A DNA stretch of 64,000 nucleotides, from contig JAKLMB010000021.1 of the NCBI GenBank assembly GCA_022813625.1, positions 558,001 to 622,000 on the forward strand. The letters run 5' to 3'. Both the position numbers and the translations under genes were made by a program. The number at the start of each line of letters is the position of its first letter. Within the stretch, counting starts at the first letter, position 1. Shown piece after piece: positions 21,326 through 34,270 of this stretch. The DNA comes from Aaosphaeria pasadenensis (Eukaryota; Ascomycota; Dothideomycetes; Pleosporales). Below the pieces are notes generated by a model. It was not told the DNA's origin and ran no database searches. It worked only from the letters and a program-made list of their open reading frames with translations.

Positions 21326-24272
21326 TCATTTGAGTAAGCCACACATGCACTGACAATCGGGAACTGGGCACATTGCATGCCTAGCAAACCAGTCTCTGGC
21401 ATGGTGACCATGAAAGCCGTGAGTACAGCTCATGCAGAAAACCATCAGTCTGGCTTCCAGGTCCTCTTCTTTGAGCGCCTGCGCTGCACCCACTTTGCTC
21501 GGATCTGGCGATCCTAACCACATCATACACAAACCACAACGCGGCATCTGCGCATTGCAGTTCGGACAAGCGAGTGACGGTGATGATGCAGTACCCCTTG
21601 GCGGATGTGGTCGCTGCTTTGGGCCTGTATGTTGCGGTTTTGTACGGTCACCTAGGGGTGTCAGATACTGCCGGGAGGTCTTCAGATCTTTACGAAGAGC
21701 AAGGTTCTGTTGACAATTGGGACATCGAATCGCCAGACTCGGAGCCGAAGGCTTGTTGATGCTCTTTCCTTCGCGTGATACGCATTTCAGATTGTGTTCT
21801 TTGATATAATGCGTTCGCTCCAAGAATGTTCGCCATACTTGCATCTGGTTCAAGTAGATATCTTTCCATAAAGGCCAGCGAGCGTCCTGAATGTATAATG
21901 GGCAGGCGCGCGAAAGTATCAACACAGCGGACTGCAAGTCGCCGTATTTAGCAATGTAATGTTCAAAAAGATCCATGGCTTTCTCTGTTAAGCCGGTGAG
22001 GAGGAGGCCTTCAATGTTCCCGTACGCAGTTGTCTCGGTAGTAGCAAGTTTGAGAAAGTGGGTAAGCTTTTCGTCACTCAAATACTTAAGTGCCACACCC
22101 ACCCTGTCACTCAAAGCAAGCTGAGTCATTTCAACTACAGTGGTCCAGTCACCGCTGATAAAATAGGCCAGTAGTCCCTTAAGATATGGCTCGTCGGTCA
22201 TTTCGGCCATCCAAGAGCACATATGGCGTTGATCTTCATTGGCCGAGTCGCAGGCTATCACAGCGCCTAAGCCAACATTTTCCAACTTCTTCTGCTGGAT
22301 GGATTCTTTCAGCAGATCAAGAGCGACGTCCTTATATCCCTGAAATACCGCGAGAACAATTGCCTTGTAATACTGGCCTTCATCCATCAATATTGAACAC
22401 CTTTCTCGAAGACCTTTCTTGGATAAATTCCATCCGCAAAGCGAGAGGCATAATTGGCGATTCTCTGGATAGCGCGTTCCTATGCCGGAGTAAGGGGGGA
22501 GTTCTTTGGCCGTAACAATCTCCTTTACAGCTTCTACGAAGATAGTCTTCGAAGTTTTCGCGTCCGGGTCAATCATTCTTTGATCGTACATTTGCAACTT
22601 GTTTGTCCATATAGACAACACTCCAAGGTATTTGAGATCGAGATCTCCGCCAACCATGCCATCTCCCCATGCATGTGCGTCCAGTCGCTCAACGAGATTC
22701 CAAGCATCCACCAGCCAAGGGTCGTTGGAAACGATTTCCTTGTTCTTGCGACAATCTAGGTTGTAGCCTTCCTGACAACGCCTCTTCTGGGTCTGTAGTA
22801 CTTTCAGATGGTCCCCGAGCGGTATCTGCACATCAGGGTATGCCAGAGTAAGGAGGTCCTCGTGCATTTGCATGCTTGACAAAGTTGCCGATTCAAGTGG
22901 AATAGTACGATGCGGGTGATCGATAGTGAGTTTATCTAGTCTACCGGAGAGACTGTCCTTCGGATCGGGTGAGATGCCGAGCTTCTCACTCAAAGTTTGG
23001 TTCTGGAGGTCTATCAGGTCTTCTGCTACGGTTCCATGTCTCATGCTTGGCCTGGCCACAATGCCTCGATCACGAGCGATTTCATCTAAAGCCGTGAAAT
23101 TAATCGTTGGTGCTTGCTGTGGTACCTTGAGAATCTCTATCTCTCGATTTGGTAGAAGGGAGAGTGCACACTGTCCATTGAGTGGGCTACTAGCCGTCAT
23201 GAAATCGTATGCAACAATACGCGATCGCTCATTGTCACGGAATCTTTCGTCGTACCATGGATACCTCAAGTTGTGGGATGTTTTGGTATAATGTGGAGAT
23301 GCCCAGGCCTGCGCGTATGGCCCCGCACTTGCTACCTGGTGAGCTTCTAGTCGATGAGTATGTTGAGCAAGTTCGACAACTTTGAATTCGCCAGTGTTGG
23401 CCAAAACACCAAAGGTAGCTCTCTTGGTCCCGGTATATCGAAGACTCCAGATAGTGGCTGATTGGCTGTTGTCGACTACTGGGCGGAACTCAAGCACCGC
23501 GCCGTTACTCGTGGAGTCACTAGAGGTTCTTTGTTTCACATAACGCTGGTCCCAAACTGTGACGGATGGATCGCCTGTCGTCCCAGCTGAGATGAAGTAG
23601 TTCTCGTCTAGTGGGTCTATAGCGATGTTGTGGACCTGACGAGTAGGATACTGTGCGACTCCCGATGTACCAGAATCTTGCGTGAATTAGCGGATAGCAT
23701 ATAATCGCTGTCGAACATCATGCGGTACCTCTTAAGTCGTATATGCGAATGCATTGCCTCGATACACCAGCCACTAAAGTATCGGGCTGGTTATTGAAAA
23801 ACTTGATACTAGAGATAGCCTCGGAGCTTGCCAGTTTCCTATACGGCTCGGAACTTGAGGTCAATGTCGGGGTATTGAGATCATAAATGTTGAGGCAGAC
23901 ATCATTCCTAACTCTATCCAATCCGGTAGCAAGAAAGTTCTTAGAACTAAATGCTATAGAATTGCATTTACGTTGATGTTTGATCGGAAAAGTATGGTTA
24001 TAGTCAATCTGTGGATGGTCTGCATCCATGGATACAATGACTGCCTCACCAGAAGCAGACCCAACTGCGACTATGTGCTCATCTCGTTTTGACCAGTCGA
24101 AGGCAGTGTAATTGGGGAGCTTGTCGCGAACGCAAAGCTGTTTGTATTTTACCTTACCCTTGTCAATATGGTCAATTTGACACAATCGCAGTCGGTTGAC
24201 AGCGACATCGATTATTAAGAAACGTGGATCTTGCTGGGTTGAATGCGGTGACCACCGAATGGCAGCCTCCAT
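21326..24272 (-). CDS. SEA4: SEA4/Mios-type WD40 protein of the SEA (GATOR) complex
   Basis: Two exons, 24272-23729 and 23676-21326, joined by a 52-bp intron (GCTAAT branch), give 964 aa. The N-terminal ~400 residues are WD40-like, starting with MEAAIRWSP and containing repeats such as TVWDQRYVK. A helical middle follows. Residues ~833-964 form the zinc-binding end typical of Mios/Sea4, with CPNC, CPNC, CGLC, FCMSC, HGFHGHH and CPVPDCQCMC pairs. In yeast Sea4 belongs to the SEACAT (GATOR2-like) subcomplex at the vacuole, which relieves inhibition of TORC1 in response to amino acids. The start is chosen at the ATG before EAAIRW because the upstream open sequence has no family likeness. It is divergent from EFG1 with only 325 bp between start codons. 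Confidence 0.92.
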
Positions 24273-24597
24273 GTTGTCGATATCTCGCGTTGAGGATGAA
24301 CGAGGCGAGCGCGGGCACGTAGTACAATTATGCTTCAGAACACCAGTAATCCAGACACAAACTGCATTGTGCCCATACAAGCATAAAAAGTCGAACGCTA
24401 ATGATTCGGATTGATTTAAGCAAGTGGAAGCATAGCCTGAACGACGTTCACCAACAAGTGACTGGCAGGTGGTTGGGATGGCCAATGGTCATGCTTGGCA
24501 TGCCATCCAAGCGGTGAGCGATTCTGCCGCCCCGCTAAAATTTCCAAAACATCCAACTTCGTCAACGATCATTCCTTAACAGCTCAATCAACCAAAG
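24273..24597. promoter_or_regulatory. Shared divergent promoter of SEA4 and EFG1
   Basis: The 325 bp between the two start codons must hold both promoters and leaders. No TATA box is obvious, which is usual for housekeeping genes. Confidence 0.5.
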
Positions 24598-25499
24598 ATG
24601 TCGCAAAAAAGGAAGCATGCCGAAGATCTCGGCGCGAGTGCCAATGTCCAGGGCTCATCCAAGAAAGCGCGATCGAACTTCAAAGCTGGAGGTTCGAATT
24701 TCAAGGCCGCAAATCATCCGAAACCCCAACCAAAAGCAAATGCCACGAGTGGGATCAAAGGTCGAATACGCGACCTGAAGCGATTGCTGGAGCATGTGGA
24801 CAACCAACCAAAGTATAGGATGCCAGCGGGGATAAGGGTAGAGCGTGAAAGAGAGTTGGAGACTTTGGAACATGAGTTGGTGGAAAAGAGTACCGCAGGA
24901 CGAGAAGCTGTCTTCAAGAACAAGATGATCAGCAAATATCATCAAGTAAGGTTCTTTGGTAAGTTTTCGTCCTATTTAATGGCTATATGCGTGTTTGCTA
25001 AGTCGAGTTAGATCGGAGGAGAGCCGAGAGGACCCTCAAGAAGTTGCGACGCCAGCTATCAACACTCGAAGATGAAACGGAACGACCGGTGCTATTACAG
25101 AAGATTCATAATGCGGAGGTAGATCTAAACTACGCCATGTACCATCCGCTGCTAGAACCCTACGCCTCTCTGTATCCGAAGGGAGAGAAAGGCGAAAAGG
25201 ACACGACTTCGAACGAAACCCATGCCACATTACCTACCGAAACGGACGGTCCGAAAGGCAACAAGGACATGTGGAGAGCTATCGAGGAAGCAATGGAAAG
25301 CAACACGTTAAACACCCTACGGAATAGGAAGCCTAAGAAGGCGGCCATTGCCAATTCAAAGGAGAGCAACAAACGAACGGACAAGCCGAACACAGGCAAA
25401 AAGGCCAAACCGACCACTAATTCTAACGCGACAAACGATACCAACGATACTATCGTCGAAGATGATGGTGAAGAGAGTGACGGCGGATTTTTCGAATGA
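24598..25499 (+). CDS. EFG1: rRNA-processing protein Efg1
   Basis: Exons 24598-24958 and 25012-25499 (53-bp intron) give 282 aa. After a basic N-terminus the Efg1 domain runs from about residue 50 to 190: GIKGRIRDLKRLLEH, then LEHELVEK, KYHQVRFF, KLRRQLSTLEDE and LNYAMYHP, mostly coiled coil. The intron lies inside the conserved VRFF region and restores frame exactly. The C-terminus is low-complexity and acidic, rich in Lys, Asn, Thr and Asp. Efg1 works in the nucleolus in early 18S rRNA maturation within the small-subunit processome. Confidence 0.93.
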
Positions 25500-26831
25500 A
25501 GGACCAATTTTCGTGGTCGGGCGTTCCTTATGACGGTACCGGGTTGCACACAGCGCGTGTGTTCAAGCGAGATCTGACTGGGGGGGCCTGAGTCGTTCCT
25601 CGCTGATATGGAGGGTACAGTGTAATGCTTCGAGTCGGAGGAAGTAGTATAGCTAGTACTTGAAGACTTCCGGGTAACCCTCAAACTTCGAAGCATCACA
25701 TGTCGGACATGAACCAATAGCAACCCCACAGGAATCTTAGGACGCCTTTTGACTATGCAGGAGACTACAATATCAGGCGAGCCAAGTCGTGCAGATCTCT
25801 TCAAGTTGGGCAGGAGGCTGCTGTGCTCCAAGGACACCCAATAGTTTTAATCCAATACCCCATGTCGATGCAGTTTCTTTACAGTAATATTATGCTGAGG
25901 GTTACATCCCATTCAATTACATGAGGCTAGGCAGGTCCTGCCGTTCCAATGTACCTCGAATGTGACGAAAGTCTTGCTAGCTAAACAGGAACCAAACAAG
26001 AAAACGAGACTGATATCTACACAGTAATGATCGGACTTGGAATAAGATTATGGCCCCTCCGGGAATGGCGCACGATCTGTGCAGTAACCTTGCTGCACGG
26101 ACGTTCACAGGCTGTTCACCCCTGGAGATCGCGCCCCCGCATTCTTGAAGATTGCGGGCCACAAGAAAAGTCGCACAGAACATGGAAATTGGACTCAAAA
26201 CGCAGCATTCCAATAATCATGCGACAGGCATCAAATCCATCTCGTGCTAGTCCACCACGTTGGCAATTGCACGAGGGAACTGACCCCACGCCACAGGACT
26301 GTATCCAGCTGCCGTTCCTGGCTATACATGCCTCTCTCGCCCAAGAAAACTTATGGGTCTTGCTGAGTACAATATGCTGAATGACGACAGCTAATGGGCA
26401 TGTTGAGCCATAACGCGTCTGCTGACAACCTTGCAAATAACTGTAGCGCAACTACAGCTCCCGGCTTCGCCCATCGTTGTACTCCCATCCTCAAAACAAT
26501 TATGCGTTTACGATTAGTCCGAGACATGCCCCCCCCCATGATCCCAGCCAACCATCTAACTAGATACTATGCTCTGGTAGCATCAGGGCATGCGGGGGGA
26601 AGTGAGAGTGTTATTGACATACATACTAGAGTAGCAACAGTCTTCCGCCCCGATGGGTCTCCGCCCTGATGGGTCACATTGTCTTCAAAGCGACAACGTC
26701 TGAACACCATGTCATATCCAATTTGGCGTACAGGAAGTATATAGGGCCTAATCTGCCTACAAGTACTACCCCTGAGTAATTAAGGTCTTGATAATTGTTC
26801 TCTTCCTTCCACTTGACATCTTCTGGCAGAA
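25500..26831. other. Intergenic between EFG1 and the GH47 gene
   Basis: No gene recognised. The right end is the promoter of the mannosidase gene. A small imperfect duplication, GATGGGTC with flanking CCGCCC, lies around 26645-26673. Confidence 0.45.
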
Positions 26832-28527
26832 ATGGCACGTATGAAATTTCTCGCCATAGGAGCTTTGCTTCCACTCGTGTTTGCTCTACCCCACAATGCG
26901 CCCCTAGATCTGCCAGAATATAGGCCGACACGCTCTCTCAGCGCCGATGAACGCGCGCAAGCGGTGGTAGATGCATTTCGAGTCTCGTGGGACGGGTACT
27001 ACAAGTACGCGTTTCCAAATGACGAGCTCAACCCACTTGAGAACGGATCAAGCAATTCGAGGCAAGTCCCTCGCAGCTACACACATGCCAATGGCTAACA
27101 CCACATAGAAATGGTTGGGGTGCCAGTGCCATTGACGCACTCAGCACTGCGCTGATCATGGGCGAGAAGCAGATTGTCAATCAAATTCTCGACCATGTCC
27201 CCAAGATCAACTTCGGCAAGACTGACAGCGACGTCAGTCTTTTCGAGACTACAATTCGTTACTTGGGTGGATTACTCTCAGGTTACGACTTTCTAACTGG
27301 GCCGTTATCGGATCTTGCGGACAATGTAAGGCATTGACAATCCGTTGCATTCTAACGTCGAATGAATTCCACCTGACAGCGTACAGAAAGCAAATGTTGA
27401 TGCTCTCTTAGCACAGTCCATCAACTTGGCCAACAACCTCTCCTATGCATTCGAGACCCCTTCAGGCGTACCATGGAACATTCTCAACTTCGCGAATCGC
27501 TCGAACGATGGGTCAAACAACGGCCTCGCAACTGTTGGCACGCTTGTTCTCGAATGGGTTCGACTGGCCGATCTGTCGGGAAACAAGACGTATGCCGAAC
27601 TCACAGAGAAGGCAGAGAGCTATCTTCTGAATCCCAAGCCCACATCTTCAGAGCCATTCCCTGGTCTACTAGGCATGAATATCGATGTCGCCACGGGCAA
27701 CTTCGTCGACGCCCGTGGCGGTTGGGTTGGAGGCGCTGATTCCGTACGCAACCTCCTTCGAGATTACTCAAATCACATATAACTAACACACACAGTTCTA
27801 TGAATACCTCATTAAGATGTACGTCTACGACCCAGCCCGCTACGAACTCTACCGCGATCGCTGGATCGTCGCCGCAGATAGCACTATCAAGCACCTCACC
27901 TCGCACCCATCCTCCCGCCCCGACCTCACCTTCCTCGCCATGTACGACGGCACGAAGCTCAACCTCGTCTCCCAGCACCTCGCCTGCTTCGACGGCGGAA
28001 ACTTCATCCTCGGCGGCCAGGTCCTCGGCAAGAAAGAATACATCGACTACGGCCTGGAGCTCGTCAACGGGTGCCACGAGACATACGTCGGCACCGCGAC
28101 GGGCATCGGCCCCGAGATCTTCGGGTGGAACGCCTCGCTCGTGCCACAAGGCCAGGAGGCGCTGTTCAATAAATCGGGGTTCTACATCACGAACGCGGGA
28201 TACCAGCTCCGGCCCGAGGTCATCGAGTCGTTCTACTACGCCTACCGCGCCACTGGGGACACAAAGTACCAGGATTGGGCGTGGAGTGCGTTCGAGGCGA
28301 TCAATGCTACGACGAGAGTTGGCAGCGGGTATAGTAGTATTAGTAACGTGAATGTGCCAGGCGGTGGCAGTTTTACGGATTTCCAGGAGAGCTTCTGGTT
28401 TGCTGAGGTTCTGAAGTATAGTTATCTGATCCAGGCTCCGGATGCTGAGTGGCAGGTGGATGAAGCGGGGAAGAACAAGTGGGTGTTCAATACCGAAGCG
28501 CATCCGTTTAAGGTGTTTGGAAAGTAA
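26832..28527 (+). CDS. Secreted class I alpha-1,2-mannosidase (GH47)
   Basis: Four exons, 26832-27061, 27109-27325, 27387-27743 and 27796-28527, give 511 aa, the usual length for secreted fungal GH47 enzymes. Residues 1-19 are a signal peptide. The GH47 signature series is present in order: NGWGASAIDAL, SLFETTIRYLGGLLS, the paired cysteines in HLACFDGGNF and VNGCHETY (the structural disulfide), GIGPEIFGW, YQLRPEVIES, ESFWFAEVLKY and the terminal TEAHPFK whose Thr binds calcium. The acidic residues expected for catalysis are in place. It trims alpha-1,2-mannose from N-glycans in the secretory path or outside the cell. Intron 1 uses a GC-AG pair (AG/GCAAGT donor); the others are GT-AG. Confidence 0.95.
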
Positions 28528-28779
28528 ATCGTTAAAAAGGGAATTAAAGAGATCATGGGCCACGTAATCGAGTCTCGGTATAGAAAGTTAATTCCTAATG
28601 AATATTTCGCCATGCAAACTTGTCACATGTGCTGTTTTTGCGTGGATGTTCCCACGCTTTCGTCGCTGTATACACAATGTTCTATCACGCGCACGCTCAT
28701 GAGCCTATGAAACCAAATGACCCCAAGCATTGCCAAAGACTAGCTGATCCCCTTTCTTAAGTCCGAAATATAATGGTAA

Positions 28780-31626
28780 TCACGCGGGCTCCGACCAGTC
28801 GAGTTGTTCTTGGACCGGATTGCCACCATTGGCGTATCCAAGTCGAAGCCTTAATCGTAATCGAGCAGGAGGAGGCTGTAATCGGTTAGTGATGCGTGCA
28901 TATAACGTTGGATGGTTAGAACTTACCCCATTTACAGCTGTGATCCTCATCTGTTGAGTGGCCTCCTGTCCTCCATCAAGTTCACCCTGGCTAATAGGCT
29001 GCAATTGCAACTTTTGCGTTTTGGGGACAGCGGCTTGAAGGTTGACAGCACTAAGATGCGAGAAATCACCAGTATTACGGAACCGTGCAAGCACTTGAAT
29101 AGCATTTGCATCGCGCTTGAGTTGAAAAGTAATCGTCAGGCCATTCTTGTTGTAAACACCGTGTGCTGGTGGCCCGGATGAGGCGGGCGCAGGGGATGGA
29201 GTGGGTTGTGAAGACAAGCCACCGAGGAGATCCATGGACGCTGGTGCCGAGGGCTGCTGAGATGGGACAGGTGCTGGAGAACCCGAAGGGCCGCTGTTGA
29301 AAAGATCCATGATGGAGCTGACGTTGTTGGGAGGTGGGGAAGTTGTTTGCGGAGGCGATGAAGTTGATGGCCCTCCTCCACCAAGGATGTCTGCTAGTAG
29401 ATCGGCACTTTGAGCCTGAGTGCCATTAGTTGTAGCTCCCCCGTCTGTACCCGGATCACCCATGAGATCAAGCAGCAGATCCTCCGTGGCAGATTGTGCG
29501 GGTTTCTTCTTCGTAACCTTCGTCTGCTTCTTTTTGGTCGCTTCTCCTAGCACTCTTTGCTCTTCACGAATCTCAGGGGCGGGCATCTTTTCGAGGACAC
29601 CCTTCCTGATCTGGTCGTAAGCGAAAAGGTTGCCGTATTCGACAGCACGCTGCTGGATTTCTACATCGAGATTCGTGCCATATCGTTGGAGGAATCGCCG
29701 TAGTCTTTCCACTTGCGCAGCGTCGCTTAGTCGGGTGGTAAGTTTGATCGCAGCGGTGACGATGTACTGGGTAACGATTTGGCCAGCGTAGCTGCTGCTC
29801 AGAATGGTCTCAAAAAGGTCGACGATGTCGCTTTCCTTGACTTCTTTCACCAATTCTTCCTCCTCATACTGTCCCCCACGAAGTAGAGCATCTCCATACT
29901 CGCCGATCACCCAGGAGCCCGCAAGCGTAAGACCTTCCTGCGAAATATCATCTTTCAAAGCGGCATAAAGCTTCTGGACTGAGTACGTTTGTAAGTCAGG
30001 GGTTGTTGCAATAAGACGGACGAAGGAAGAGAGAATCTGTTCCTTCACGTAATTGCCTGCCTGAATTACTGTTAGCATTTCATACCAGGGAAGCCACACA
30101 AAGACTTACCAGTTTTAGTACGCGAAGCATGGTGTCAACATGCCATCTCTTGTTGGGGGCAAATCTATCCGCTGCAATTCCGATCTGAGAGGTCATCACG
30201 GGTTTGAATTCGTTGTCTGCAACCTCAAGGAAAGCCAGCAACTCTCGGATCAAAACCCTCACGTTGCTCTCGTTGATCAAGGTAAAGCTCAGGTCCAGCG
30301 CTCTCCTGCGAATACTGATATCAGGGTCGCGCAGACAATCAAGAATTGTGTTGCGATGGCGCTGGACAGCGTTCGGCTCAATGGCAACAACTTTGATAAG
30401 CGTGTTCAGTGCAACGTATCGAATGTTATTGTCGCGGTTCGAAAGGAATTTGCCGAGGATATTGACGCCGAGCACACGGAGACCAGAGTCCGCTTCAATG
30501 TCTAGGATTGTAAGAACGGCCTCGTAGAGAATTGAATTTCCGACATTTTTCGACGACTCCGTGTTGGTAGCAACCTAGGTAGCTTAATCAGAACTGAATT
30601 ATTGAAAATAATGGAAGCCGGCGTACCTGTGCTAGAATATCATTGATTTGTTCACTGACGGAGACATCCCCACGTGCAAGCACCCTGAGGAGTTGCAGAA
30701 TCTTGACCTGTAAAAATGGATCGGTGATGCCTGTAACGTCGTGCTCAGGAGCATAACCAGATGTTGAGAGCCCTTTCAATATCTTTACCAAGCTTGGTAC
30801 GGTTGGTTTGAACATTTCTTTGATGCCATTCTCGTCGTCTTCTGCTTCATCTGCTTCGCAAAGATCCGTCACAAGAGTCAGGCCACAGAGCAATACTCCA
30901 TGATTCCGATCTTGAAGCAGCTGTTTGGATTTCTCCAAGAAGTGCTCTTGCAGATCGGGCACTTTCCGGCATATCCTCATGGCGCATAGCGCTGCCTTCC
31001 GTCGAATGTATGGGTTTGAGCTTGATATGATGTTCTCTACTTCGGGGAACAGGTCTCGAGACATTTCGACCGATGCGATATTGCCAAGGGTGCAGAGGGC
31101 AAGGCCAACGATATACTGGTTGGGGTGGTTGAGGTCACTAGACAGGCATTTTAGTTGAGAAAGCTGGAATGAGGGCTTGCGGCTTACTTCTTCAAGGAAT
31201 TGGTAACCAATGTCAAGACTTCCTGGTTCTCGTCAAGCAGAAGCATTGTTCCCAGGTAGCCCAATCGTTTGTCCGCAAAGCGGGGGGAGGCCAGCAATTT
31301 CAGACATTCTATCTGTCCAAAATGCGTTCTTTCTCCCAAAGTAAAAAGATATAAAAGCTTCGCAACATTGTTCCTCCTTCTCATGGTCAATTACTACTCG
31401 ACCATAATGGATTGGGTTATGGACCCACCTCACATTGGAGTCGTGGCTCTCCTCCCTAAAGCTCGCTCGGATTGCAGCACTCTCCTTCTGGACTACCGCC
31501 CGTTCATCTGCTATAGTTTTCGCCGCTCGCACGTTCCGAATAAACTGCTTCACTAGACATCCATCAGTATGTCTGATTTATAAACTTCGAGATGTTGTTC
31601 GGGATGCTTGGCGTACAGGAAGCCAT
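28780..31626 (-). CDS. APL4: AP-1 clathrin adaptor complex, gamma subunit
   Basis: Seven exons: 31626-31617, 31552-31429, 31376-31188, 31137-30627, 30574-30110, 30060-28927, 28875-28780. All introns (64, 52, 50, 52, 49, 51 bp) keep frame, giving 842 aa. The first coding exon is only 10 nt (M-A-S plus one base) and yields MASLKQFIRNVRAAKTIADE, the canonical gamma-adaptin start. Residues 1-~590 are the HEAT/ARM trunk (LKLLASPRFADKRLGYL, NHPNQYIVGLAL, DRNHGVLL). A Ser/Pro-rich hinge with DLL-type clathrin-box motifs follows, then the gamma-ear domain (GLTITFQLKRD) ending LDWSEPA. It sorts cargo between trans-Golgi and endosomes with the beta, mu and sigma subunits. Divergent from the sterol acyltransferase gene. 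Confidence 0.95.
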
Positions 31627-32323
31627 CTAGCGGTCTCGAGGACCCCACCAAGGCTCGGTGCGGGCGTCACTGGGAATCGGGATTGCAGGCGAAAGGGTTT
31701 CCCTGGCTTCGAATTTGGGATATTGGCCGTCAAGGGTTCTCGAATATGATCCTTTTCGTGATTTGCTGCTATACTGTAATCGCGAACTGGACAACGCTCA
31801 GCATCGATCGGTAGTCGGAGAATCGATTAGCCGCCACTAAGCTTGACCAGGCACCTACCCTCGTACCCTCGCACCCTCGCAACTTACTACGAGTTCGGCC
31901 AGGGTCCGCTTGTCTTGTGTCTTGTATCGTCATCGGTCATGGGCGTCGGGTCGCGCGTTGCCGTTTCTTCCACCGACCCTGCTCTCCCATGTCCATGTCC
32001 ATGGTCCATGTTCCGTTATAGTTGCTTCACCATATACACCTAATGGCTCATCGTCGTACATAAATTCTCATCGAATAGCCGATTTGGGACCTTCATTGTC
32101 GTTTCCTTTCCTCGTTTGTCCTCCGAACAACGTCCGCTTACGTTGGCTTTCCTATCATTTCTGCATACCCTGGGGCATTCACTGCCTCTTCTGACGCCGA
32201 ACTGCCATCTGTGACAGGCGTTGATCGCCGAATTGTCTGGGCTGACAGCATCACCGTTTATAACTCAAGTTCCTTCCACACACACCCGACATTGAACAGA
32301 ATGCGCACAACCTCCTCCACATA
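31627..32323. promoter_or_regulatory. Divergent promoter region, AP-1 gamma / sterol acyltransferase
   Basis: 697 bp between divergent start codons, without coding features. It should contain both promoters and leaders; I assign no specific site. Confidence 0.45.
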
Positions 32324-34270
32324 ATGGCCGAATCTACCTCCGTAAACACCAAGCAGCAGAATGGAAATGGCGAATATCACCAGCCTCGGCCTCGAAAGCC
32401 TAACCACATCCAACTACTGAAGCCGCACCTCAGCGAAGAGCTCCTAAACCCTACCATCAAGGAGATATCCTCCGATGTATCGAGGTGAGTTGCGAAGACA
32501 AGAGGGGACAGAACATTGGTCGACTTGGTGTGCACAAAACCCGACGAGCTTCAATCGCGAGTCACCAGTATCAAGCGAGCAGAATTGAACGGCCACGTTG
32601 TATATGGCAAATGCGCTACAGTCGACTCAACGTTCGGATTGTATATCTAGAACTCATTGACTGACTCTTCTTAGCGGTCGCAGCACCCCTATACCGGCCG
32701 ATGCGCCGCCATCTGTTCAAGCTTCGTCCTCTGCACGCCGCCAAATCCGCGCGCAACAGAAACAGCGCATATTCCCTACTATCGAATATGTAGATCGAGT
32801 CTCACATTTCGACCCTTCAAGCGATTATCAGGACTTCAGTGGATTCTTCGTTCTGTTTTGGATTGGACTAGCGATCATGGTCATCACCAGCATGCTACGA
32901 AATTACAAAGAAACAGGATACCCGCTGTTCATCAGGCAATGGGCTCTATTCACCGACAAGGTGTGGGAGTTGGGAATCGCTGACGGCGCCATGGTCGGTA
33001 GCACTGCGATCTCGCTTCCACTCCACAAACTCTTCATGAACAGCAAGGATGCACTTCGCTGGTCCAAGGGTGGCATGGCAATCCAGAGCGTCTATCAAGC
33101 GCTGTGGCTTCTTTTCTGGACCTCCTACCCGTTTGTTCGCGATTGGAGCTGGACCGCACAGGTTTTCTTTACGCTACATCTTCTCGCCATCTTCATGAAG
33201 ATGCACTCATATGCTTTCTACAACGGTCATCTTAGTGAAACACGACGTCGTCTTAACGATTTAGATACGCCAGACAAAGCTTCCAAAGCTGCTGCATACC
33301 GATACCCAAGTTCAAGCACTCATCTCCATGAAATTCCACAGTCGCCATCAACTGAGGAACATGACGATGCGAACCAAGAGGAGATTCGACAACTTCGAGA
33401 GGATTTGGCCTTTGAACTGGCCTCCCCACTAGGTCGCGTTTCTTATCCCCAAAATCTTACTTGGGCAAACTACGTTGACTTCATCTTCTGCCCAACACTC
33501 TGTTATGAGATCGAGTACCCAAGAACGGCACGAATCCGCCCTATGGAGGTCTTCTACAAGATGCTTGCTGTCTTCGGCTGCATCTTCCTGATGATTGTGA
33601 CGGCAGAAGAATTCATTCTGCCTGTACTAGATGAATCGGCTGTCAGGCTCCAGGAATCCAAGAATGCCTCAGACTTCGGATTGATCCTGGGCGAGACCAT
33701 TGGCCGTTTACTTTTCCCATTCATGGTCACCTTCTTGCTCGTTTTTCTGGTCATCTTCGAATATGTTCTTGGTGCATTCGCTGAGATCACCCGTAAGTGT
33801 CGATTGACTCCCTATCGCAGGCCTGGATTTACTAATGTTTTAAAGGCTTCGCGGATCGGCAATTCTATGCAGACTGGTGGAACAGTTGCGATTGGCTTGA
33901 GTTCTCTCGAGAATGGAATAAGCCCGTACATCATTTCTTCCGGAGACATGTCTATTCCGCTTCCCGAGGGCACATGTCACGACCGCTTGCAACGACTATC
34001 ACATTTTTCATCAGCGCTCTAGCTCATGAACTTGTTATGGGTTGCATTACCAGGAAGTTCCGTGGTTATGGATTCTTTGCCATGATGCTTCAGATGCCTA
34101 TCGTGATGGTGCAGCGGTCGCGATTCGTCAAAGGTCGCACCCTCTTGAACAACGTTCTGTTCTGGTGCTCTATGATACTTGGTCTCTCTATGGTATGCCA
34201 TCTCCAACCCTAGCCCGTGCTCTTCCAAGCTGACTTTACTCAGATGTGCGCGTTGTACGTGCTTGTATAG
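32324..34270 (+). CDS. ARE2: Sterol O-acyltransferase (ACAT/ARE family, MBOAT)
   Basis: Four exons, 32324-32484, 32675-33792, 33846-34192 and 34244-34270, give 550 aa. Intron 1 is long for this window (190 bp); the others are 53 and 51 bp. The last exon codes only eight residues. After a polar ~115-residue cytosolic N-terminus come about eight membrane helices. The family marks are the FYADWWN motif (about residues 432-438), followed by the SREWNKPVHHFFRRHVY block, and the catalytic-His motif HELVMG at about 483. ACAT enzymes of the ER esterify sterols with fatty acyl-CoA for lipid-droplet storage. Whether it corresponds to yeast Are1 or Are2 cannot be decided; the symbol marks the family. 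Confidence 0.93.

Noticed and set aside
25160..25837. 225-codon minus-strand frame
   Set aside because: Antisense to the Efg1 C-terminal exon; low-complexity Ser/Leu/Phe content.
27601..28563. 320-codon minus-strand frame
   Set aside because: Antisense to the GC-rich last exons of the GH47 gene, with Val/Glu/Arg-biased composition and no family features.
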